A stretch of 64,000 nt of DNA from Nilaparvata lugens (Eukaryota; Arthropoda; Insecta; Hemiptera; Delphacidae). A program made the position numbers and the translations under genes. Under the pieces are notes generated by a model. It worked only from the letters and a program-made list of their open reading frames with translations. It did no database searches and was not told the DNA's origin. The stretch is from the NCBI RefSeq assembly GCF_014356525.2, contig NC_052507.1, forward strand, positions 60,612,053 through 60,676,052. Reading direction: 5' to 3'. Numbering within the stretch: the stretch's first letter is position 1; every line of letters begins with the position of its first letter. Shown here in pieces: positions 56,336-64,000 of the stretch.

Positions 56336-56980
56336 CTCCAGTTGTAATTTTCTCAAGGAGTAACTCGAAAGAAGAAGAGTTCTTCTTCTACAAGGCATAG
56401 GAAATTCAGTTTTTATAATCAAGCATCAAATGAGAACAATTTCATTCCTGGATCAGCAGAATTCTAAGTAGGTTACTGTAGTCTCTAAACATTTGATCCT
56501 GGTTCAAGGTTAACACAAGGTAGAATATGAAATATTGTGTACAATTTTTTATAACTTGTGGAGATTACTGATTTCTGGATGACTGATAAAAGTATCTCAA
56601 ATAAGAACCTCTCCTCAGACAAGAAAATAAATAAATTTTAATGATCAATGAAACTTGACTCGCCATCCTCCAAGTAGCCTGATTGAGATCTTAGATGTCA
56701 CAAAACTGGATTGTCAATGTAAACTGACATTAAACCAAGTCCCAAAGAAATATTGTGAAATATCAGTCAAATATTGAATAAGCTCGTTGTTTGCAGAACT
56801 TGAGAGGGAAAACTTAGTCGATTATGTGAATTCCCTTGAAAATATACATTTATCAAGAGTCTAAAGTGAGTAAGAACAGGTGCTGAAATGACTGATAACC
56901 TTTACGTTGTGTCCCTGATATCAATAGAAGAACTTCCGAGCCTGAAACTGCTTTTGCAAATCACATCATTCCTACTGAAC
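56336..56980. other. Non-coding stretch, no gene seen
   Basis: No frame or repeat recognised. Confidence 0.4.
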
Positions 56981-57197
56981 GCTATAGTGAGATTCAATTT
57001 GAACTGACAGCTTTGGTTGAATGTGAAACTTCAATGCTATTCATAAGTAATGCTGACAGATGCTGTTGAAACTGGACATCATTTCTACTGGACGCTATTA
57101 ACGAGATTCTCTCTTTAAACTGTCAGCATTGGTTAAATGGAAAGCATTAATGTTACTTAACAGGGAATGCTGCCAGTTTGAAAGAAATCCCTCTGTA
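56973..57197. mobile_element. Tandem pair of TGTCAGCATT-family MITEs with shared flank (copies 15, 16)
   Basis: Both are preceded by CATCATTYCTACTGRACGCTAT (56965 and 57079). Copy 15: TAGTGAGATTCAATTTGAACTGACAGC...AATGCTGACAG. Copy 16: ACGAGATTCTCTCTTTAAACTGTCAGCATTGG...GAATGCTGCCAGTTTGAAAGAAATCCCTCTGTA. Confidence 0.7.
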
Positions 57198-58670
57198 GAA
57201 TCGATTTTAATCTGGACAAAAAGGTCAACCAAGTAGATTTGCACATGTGCATCGATATTCTGGAAGTGTTCTATTATTCAGGCTGGACAAAGAAAGTGTA
57301 ATTGTTATTTATTTGATCTGCTTGAGTGCATTATAGGAATTGGAACATACCTAGCGTTGTAGTTGAAGGTTGCAGTATGAAGTCAATTCACTTCATGCAA
57401 ATTTCTTGGGACTGTTTCAATTTAGTATACTGTATCATTAAACGTATTCAAGCTGCAGACAAATGAATTTGCTGTAATAATCCAACTAGACTGTATAATT
57501 CAATATTAGTTCATTTTCGTGAAATATTTGGTAGTGGTATAGTTTATAATAATTAATTTTCTACCCACAATAACTGCTACTGCAAAGTTTCCGTTTTTAT
57601 GGGGAAGATTTATCCTTTGAGCATGAGAGGATATTTATATGTTTTGATTACAACTTTCCATGTAGATACATCACACACCAGTATTCATTCATCATTGTAT
57701 TGCATTCCATCTCTTCATATATCCATATATCGTTTAAAAATTCATCCTTTTACATGAAGTACTGTATAATTTTTCAGAGTTCATGTGAATTCATGAATCC
57801 CTAATACTCATGTGTTTCAAGAAAATATAGAATTCAAGTCAAAAATCAATCGTTCATATCGTCTCCCTTTAGTATCATTTATTTATGTATTTATAAAATA
57901 ATATCACATCGATTTTGTTAATTTCACTTCTTATTAATCTTGATTACGTGACCTAAGTGGCAATGAAACCATGTTCCATACAGAAAAATGCATGTGGTAT
58001 TGACAAAATCTATTTGCTCTTATTTCACCTTGAAAAGGTTCTATACAATATGGATAGTGATTCTTAGAATTTTATCTATTCATTCATCAGCCTCTCTTTT
58101 TCCTTCACTCTCCCTCTCATCTGTATTTTTTCTCTTTCTTCTTAATTTACTCTTTATTTCTATTCAATTCTATTATTTTCTATCGTTATTGAGGGTTAGC
58201 CTTGATAGCTCTGGTTGAGAGACCAGTTATCAGTATTAAATATACAATACCTAAATAAATATACTAAATTAAATCACAAGAAACTGAAACACTTGACCTT
58301 TACAAAACTGTTTCCCAATATTTCTGAAAAAGCGAATTTACTGTACAAGATAATATACAGCAACTAAATTTACTGTAAAAATTCCTATGGCTTCTAGTTA
58401 ATGGGGATTCCCCTACCGAAAGTACAAATTACTGTACACTTGCAAATCATATCAGTCTCCAGTATACCTACGAATCTGATTGTTTGGGAGGAGATAATTT
58501 GGATTTTTCCATAAATGAAAGAATAAGACGTTCATGTTGTCAACAATACTATATTTATTCAAAATAAATTTGAATAACAGAAGCAGGTTTCATGGCAACA
58601 CCATTATCAATAGATTATCAATTTTCTAGATGAAACCTGGTTCTGTAATTTGAATTGATTTCGAACAAAT
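57198..58670. other. Non-coding stretch, no gene seen
   Basis: AT-rich DNA, with a CT-rich patch at 58090-58190. Confidence 0.4.
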
Positions 58671-58671
58671 A

Positions 58672-58890
58672 TATAGTGAGGTTCACGTTATAATGACAGT
58701 ATTTGATCAACTTTGGTTTTGCTATCCATGTCTATCATTCAACAAAGCTGGTGGTACTATCCTTTTCTAGGTTCACAACCATGCCAATTATGTTTTTGAC
58801 AGTGTATAAATAAAATTAATTAATGCAGAGAATCGGCATCGCTATTCTTCTATCTTTATCCACTGCCATTATAACCTGGACCTCACTATA
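58672..58890. mobile_element. TATAGTGAGG MITE, copy 2 (~219 bp)
   Basis: TATAGTGAGGTTCACGTTATAATGACAGTATTTGATC and ACTGCCATTATAACCTGGACCTCACTATA are mirrored ends. A shorter internal deletion form of 31779-32100. Confidence 0.8.
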
Positions 58891-59094
58891 GTGGTATTGA
58901 GCAACGTCTTATTCTTTCAATTACCTACAAATCATTCTAGAACTAACGACCGATATCTCGTCACCCATTTTCCCAAATTTATATCGTATAGCATACACCA
59001 TCGTGATTCAACAACCGCTCTTTCTTCGACAACCCCTCAGTTTCACCTAAACTGCCTGCCTTTCAGCATCCTCCATCCTTTTTCAAACAGTGCA

Positions 59095-59135
59095 GGATAG
59101 CCGGTTACTAGGCAACTTTCCGGTTACTAGGCAAC
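59095..59135. repeat. 20-bp tandem duplication
   Basis: CCGGTTACTAGGCAACTTTC occurs twice back to back. Confidence 0.9.
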
Positions 59136-59399
59136 TTTCTCTCTCGCACCTTTTCTGATGAGGGTTGAAGAGTGTTGTGCAAGGCTATCGAGGGATTATG
59201 GCAGGGTGAGGAGGGGAGCAAGAATCAGCCCTCAGCTACAAAAAGAGGGAGTGAGAGGGTTGATGGCTGAGTGAGGGAGATGGATGAAGAGGGTTGATGA
59301 GTGAGTGAGGGGGAGTTAGGGGAGTGAGAGAGAGGGGTTGCGTTGCAGCAGGGGGAGAACTGGATATGGCTTCTCTGGTGGGGAGGGGGAAGTTTTAGG

Positions 59400-59739
59400 T
59401 TTAGCATAGTCTACAGGAGACTGTCTTGGAGGCCAGACGTGAAGACCAAGAGTTTTCAAGTTTAGTACTGTGTTTGAAGGGCTCGTTGTTGGTTGCTGTT
59501 GTCTCTCTCGTGTTCAGACAACCCGCAGTTGCTCTCAAAACGTGCGTCTGTTTAGCATTCTTTTCTCTCTCTTTTTCGAAGAAAGAATCACAACAACATA
59601 CTGTATTCTACTCAATTCATTGATAGTTTAGTTGAGGTATTACTACCGTGTTAACGTGAATTGAATTCGAAAAAAACTGCAATCTAGTTTTTTGTCTCTT
59701 TTTGCAAAGTGTAAACCAGGTTTTTCTGTCTCTGTGCAG
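59400..59739 (+). promoter_or_regulatory. Sequence upstream of the 59.74-kb exon, possible leader
   Basis: A moderately CpG-containing stretch (AAGGGCTCGTTG, ACCCGCAGTTGC, AAACGTGCGTC), followed by a CT-rich run. It could be the start of a first exon continuing to 59806 if the acceptor at 59739 is unused. No TATA/Inr pair was found. Confidence 0.25.
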
Positions 59740-59806
59740 AGTGTCAACCAGGAGTCACCCTGTCACTCACGCTGTATCCTCAGACGGCCCTTCGCCTGCC
59801 CACGAG
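59740..59806 (+). CDS. Candidate 67-nt internal exon, unidentified protein
   Basis: TTTTTCTGTCTCTGTGCAG (ending 59739) is a good 3' splice site and CACGAG|GTGAGT (donor 59807-59812) a strong 5' site. The 67 nt between are GC-rich (CCTTCGCCTGCCCACGAG) against AT-rich flanks, and open in all three frames, so the reading frame cannot be chosen. I do not recognise any translation. The AGTGTCAACCAGG start echoes AGTGTAAACCAGG about 30 nt earlier, a small local duplication that includes the acceptor. It might also be a non-coding leader exon. Confidence 0.45.
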
Positions 59807-59812
59807 GTGAGT

Positions 59813-61495
59813 TGCACAAAATGTCTGCTTTTCTTGCATCTTTTTGTAGATTTCTGTTGGTTTTTCATTGGTTCTGGAGGCTATTTCTCAAGACAATTTG
59901 ATTTTCCAAGTATAGTCAGGTCACATTTAATGAGTAGGTCTAATCATTGATCTGTCTCATATTATTGGGTTGCAGAAGTTTGAGAGTAGGTAATCTTTTC
60001 CTTGCAGATTATTTTCACAGAACTCTTGTTTCTTTTGTACTGTTTGTTCTATGTTCCGAGTCCTTTTTATATTTAACTAACTGAATCTGAATCTATCTGA
60101 ATTGATATTTGTCTATAATAGTTTTGAAATTGGCGTATTGTTTCCAGACAGATTGGAAAGCTGTCGCCTAACTTTACATGTAAAATGATTAGATGTCATT
60201 ATTCAAGCCTACTGTGATAAATTTCACATGGAGTCACTATTGTAAATGAAATACTGTATTTCTATTTCAAGGAACATTATTTCTCATATAATCATATTAC
60301 ATTGAGGAATAGCTCTTCAGAATCAATAATTATTTAGAAGTTGGTGTTAAATTTATCATGTACTAATGACAATAATTTATTTCAGATTACGTTGACCTGA
60401 TTAATCATGATTTTTTTTATTTCAGGGGTTTCGAATCAATCTTTTTCTTTCAGATTATTGAATATGGATAACATAATAATTATGACTGAGCATTGATACT
60501 TGGATGAATTAAAACAACTGGAAATTCATTCCAGGATCATAACATTCTGAAGCCTAATATTTAACAACTAAGTTAATTCAACGATTTACAAAAATTGAAT
60601 AAGCTCAATAACAAGGAATCAGTTCCTACAAAACAAGCTGTAGTAAGATGAATCATATCTTATCACAATAGTGACTTATTCGTTTTGATTCAAAAGAATT
60701 ATTTTTGTAATCAACAAATGCTCATCAAACAAGAAACCATTGCTTCTTGAAGGATTCTAGATGACTGAGGGCTCTATAAAATTTCCTCTGAACTTATTTA
60801 CAACCATTCATCAAGAACATATTTTATTTTCATATTTCCTGCATAATAGATTCAAGCACAGTGTAGAATCTAGAATGAATTAAATCTTCAGAAGCCATAT
60901 CAAAAAATAATTGATCAATTTGAATTTCCGAAAAAAAAACTTTTAAATAGCCTGTGGTATTTTGAAACATTTAAAGTTGATTATATTGTTTTTGTTTTAT
61001 GAATATTTTATTGATAAGATAAGTAGTATTTACTTTGCTATAGGCTTTTATTACTAATCAAAAAACCTACTGAGAACTACTATTCTACTGTAGTATTAGT
61101 TCTTCAGTAGCCTACAGGAATATTTGAAAACTATCCAAATTTATACTGTATTGATAAGTAGTACTAGAATTTTTTGTTTCCTACATTTCATGTAATGATG
61201 ATTTTCTATGTTGTCATTAGATAATCATGCTAAATAACTTACTATGTTTGAAATGATCACATGCTGCCTAAACTTAATTGATTGCTTCTTTAAAAGAAGC
61301 AATAGTACAGAAATAGTAGAAGGAGTATCCTTAGTTTTTCTTCCCAATCAGCGTTTCTTTGTAAAAAATATAAATAAATAAAGAGGAATAAACCCCACAT
61401 TCCCAAGTTTTATTCATATACTTTATAATTAATGCATTTTAAAAATGTTTCGTAGTGGGAAAAATTGTTTCATTCTTATGGATCTATAGTATCAA
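59813..61495. other. Intron-like AT-rich DNA, retrotransposon tail near 61.33-61.39 kb
   Basis: No further exon is seen. TTTTTCTTCCCAATCAGCG...AAAATATAAATAAATAAA (61336-61382) resembles the 3' end at 47470. Confidence 0.4.
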
Positions 61496-61500
61496 GTTTG

Positions 61501-61690
61501 AAGGTGCGTTTACATCAAAGTTATTAACAGAATGTTAATAACTTAATCCTTATAGATTCTATTAGATTAAACATAACTTATCATACACATGATGAACATA
61601 TGTGTTTGTCAAGCTCCGTTCAAACTAATATAATCTATAAGGATTAAGTTATTAACATTTTGTTAATAAATTTGGTGTAAACGCAGCTTT
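61501..61690. mobile_element. ~190-bp MITE with GTGCGTTTACA ends
   Basis: AAGGTGCGTTTACATCAAAGTTATTAACAGAATGTTAATAACTTAATCCTTATAGATT is mirrored by AATCTATAAGGATTAAGTTATTAACATTTTGTTAATAAATTTGGTGTAAACGCAGCTTT. About 58-bp ends, non-coding, target duplication not resolved. Confidence 0.8.
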
Positions 61691-61839
61691 ATCCATATAT
61701 AAAATTTGCCTTATATGTTGTTCAATGATGATGTATTTGATAGAAATCACGTTATTCATTATTTTTTATATCTCTCTTTATTTCCTGAAAACCGTACTAA
61801 TCATAATATCTTGTGTGACAATAGAACATTTTCGAAAAC

Positions 61840-62160
61840 TGCTCTAAAAAACTGCACCAAGAACGTAGCCATTGTTCCACTAATCATTATTTCCGGGTTA
61901 CCGCAGTGAGGCACGTACGTTCTTTGTTCCGGTTTATAATTTTCGGTGCAGTTTTTTCGGGACACGCGTGTGTTTCGTGGAGGAAGTAATGTATGTTGGT
62001 GCGGGACCATGCTCGTGCATGCCATGGCAGGTTAGGTTAGGACAGCAGGCTACCAGCCAGCTTCAGAGACAGCAGCTGTTTCCATGAGAGACAGATGCTC
62101 GACAGAGTGCCAGGTGATGGTCGTTCTTTCTCTACTCGCTGGTCGTAGATGAGATAACAT
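61840..62160. other. CpG-containing patch, function unknown
   Basis: From 61890 to 62150 the sequence is richer in CpG (GCACGTACG, GACACGCGTGTG). AAAAAACTGCACC (61845) and GGTGCAGTTTTTT (61945) form a short inverted pair. No exon boundaries could be fixed. Confidence 0.25.
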
Positions 62161-63260
62161 TTCATATATATGTGGAATATGTGATAGAAGCCGGTCATAT
62201 CTATAGAAATGTGTACATTATGAAGGAAGCTCTTCGTATAATAATTATATATACGTCGTCCTATGTTCTATGATTCTTAGTAAATAAAGAATATCGTACT
62301 GTGTTCATCATTCCAAAAATCTATCTATTGATCAATGTATTCTGAAATTTTGGAAAAAATTACGATTATGTAATCATACAGTCTAGCTATTCAGTCTAGA
62401 CTGTGTGGACAGCCTAGTCAGCTGTTCAATGTCCCATGAAAGATTGTTGATAATACCGGCCTTATATCCGATATCCTTTGCTTAAGTTATAGATCAGGGC
62501 TCTACGGGGGCCCGTCTAGAGTTATTGCAATACATTTTTGAAATATATATATTTATACACATTTTTGACAACAACTGTGAGTTCAGTACTCTTCTCTTAC
62601 TAGCCACTCCAATTCTTAATAAGTGTAAATTTAGCTGTAAACAAGCAGCGATTAACCATTTCGAGATATTAGCAGATGGTCCCACAAGTCAAATTCCACG
62701 TACATCCTTGTTATTGGCCCTTTAAGCCGCCCAAGAATTAACAATGTGGCCCTTGGATAAAAAATTGGAGACTCCTGCTATAGATTTATGCCTTTATCAT
62801 AGTGGTAATATTGTTGTGATCTTCCTGAAGTCTTCAATATTTATCTAAAAAAAACAAAACTATATGCTTCTTCTATTACATCGTCTGTGTATGATTATTC
62901 TCGACATTGACATTTATGACATTTTTTACCAGTCTCTACATTTCTGGTGAATTTTATCATAAACAGCTCAAGTGTTCTGTTCTCTTTTAGGACCATCATT
63001 CCTTCCACCATAACACCGTGGGCCAGCTTGTCTATGTTTAGTCTATGCTTTTACTTTTAGGCACCGAGAATAACATAACCCAGTTCGAGGACATTTAAGG
63101 GCACTCTGTGAAGAATATAACCCAGTTTGAGAAGATACAGGCGGATGAATAGTTGAGCCACTTTCAATAGTAATTACGGCTCTTTATTACGTTCGTTCAG
63201 TTCCCACGTGCTCTCTTTGAAGTTGACTGTCCACTTGGAAATGAAGAGTGTATTGTTGAT
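62161..63260. other. Non-coding stretch, no gene seen
   Basis: Short openings only, with no recognisable features. Confidence 0.4.
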
Positions 63261-63264
63261 GTCG

Positions 63265-63445
63265 GTTCTCTTTCCTTTCATTCTCTCTTTTCCTCCATCT
63301 CATTTTCTTCTTCCTCCTCCACCACCTCCTCCTCCTGCCTCTTCTCCCCATTTTATTCCACTATCTCTCCCTCTCCTCCAAATCCTCCTCTTCCTCCTCT
63401 TGCACCTCATCCTTCTACTTCTCATTTTTCTTCTCTTTTCTTAGT
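63265..63445. repeat. Polypyrimidine tract
   Basis: CTTCTTCCTCCTCCACCACCTCCTCCTCC-type sequence to TTTTCTTCTCTTTTCTTAG; smaller relative of the tract at 17.3-18.2 kb. The + frame 63208-63444 is compositional. Confidence 0.85.
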
Positions 63446-64000
63446 CTTTCTCCTACTTTGAATTGAGATGATGAGGTGATTATTGAAAAAATCTACTTTG
63501 ATCTTTTAAATTGATTGACTTCATCCAAAAATTTTCCTTACTGCATTTTTCTTCCTTTTTCTCAACTTCCTCTTCCTCCTTTGCCATTTATTTATTCAAC
63601 CAAAACAAAAACACATGATCATAAAATGATTGGAGATGGAGAAACAGGCTTACTATCCCATTCCCGAATTTTGATTGAGAATTAGTCCAAAAGAGGTTGA
63701 TTCGTCAGCACTTCCAAACACAATGTTTTTTGTTATATATTTATTCACTTCCTCCTCCATCTTTCCTTCATATCTTCATATAAAATATCCTTTATGGTAT
63801 TCTTCCTCCTTTGGAATTCATTTGAATGATTCCCGTTTAAAACTGTACTTCTGTATTCTGTACTTCTTTTTTCATGATGAGATGTAGGATGTGATCATAT
63901 GAATGCTCTCACATTCTGTGTACGGTACTCACCACTTTAGATAACATTGTGGCCAGAGGATAAATGTTTGTCAAAATGCTATTGTTACATTGTTTCGTTC
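63446..64000. other. Non-coding to the window end
   Basis: T/C-biased patches but no gene, splice pair or repeat ends. Confidence 0.4.

Noticed and set aside
62030..62041. GGTTAGGTTAGG, like the insect telomere repeat TTAGG
   Set aside because: Only two units, not an array, and no other telomere-like sequence nearby.

Overview
The window is eukaryotic nuclear DNA, AT-rich and almost entirely non-coding. It has no prokaryotic operons, no rRNA, no confirmed tRNA gene and no intact long gene. Truncated non-LTR retrotransposons with (AAATA)n or (AATTG)n tails, TTAA- and 8-bp-duplicating MITEs, foldback elements and a decayed IS630/Tc1-type transposase point to an insect. Several repeats resemble, from memory, planthopper (Hemiptera, e.g. 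Nilaparvata) repeats. That assignment is inference and was not checked by search.

Gene signals are sparse and all lie on the + strand. They are a possible exon after a good 3' splice site at 201, a CpG-rich, GAGA-rich promoter-like region with a long 5' exon ending at a GTGAGT donor (about 22,400-23,672), a GC-rich 67-nt exon candidate at 59,740-59,806 followed by GTGAGT, and weaker candidates near 2,000-2,314, 42,972 and 55,500. Two zero-length 'ratchet' splice sites (polypyrimidine-CAG|GTRAGT) sit at 7,211/7,212 and 49,796/49,797, each followed about 40 nt later by a second GTGAGT. I saw no counterpart on the - strand. The simplest reading is that much of the window lies within long introns of one + strand gene extending past both ends, perhaps with alternative first exons. 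The gene's identity is not visible.

The rest is repeats. 0-9 kb: retrotransposon 3' tails, a - strand APE-endonuclease fragment, a RT-ORF C-terminal remnant with a tRNA-like SINE, and a tiny hAT-like MITE. 11.5-13 kb: an 0.8-kb element with complementary ends and a foldback. 15.5-19.1 kb: an RTE-like 3' end, an 0.8-kb polypyrimidine tract and a near-perfect 91-bp-arm palindrome. 20.26-22.25 kb: a 2-kb inverted repeat centred on a transposase relic with an expanded 19-bp minisatellite. 28.6-31.4 kb: polypurine blocks around a 100-bp-period tandem MITE array. 31.8-35.1 kb: a TATAGTGAG MITE, a TTAA-flanked foldback and a 200-bp tandem array. 46-53 kb: a 55-bp-arm palindrome, the larger hAT-like MITE, a degenerate ~113-bp satellite and a third foldback. 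54-62 kb: more MITEs.

About sixteen copies of one ~100-bp foldback family (ends GTGAGATTCACTT, inner TGTCAGCATT) are scattered through the window. The most noteworthy signals are the paired ratchet splice sites and the 2-kb hairpin locus.
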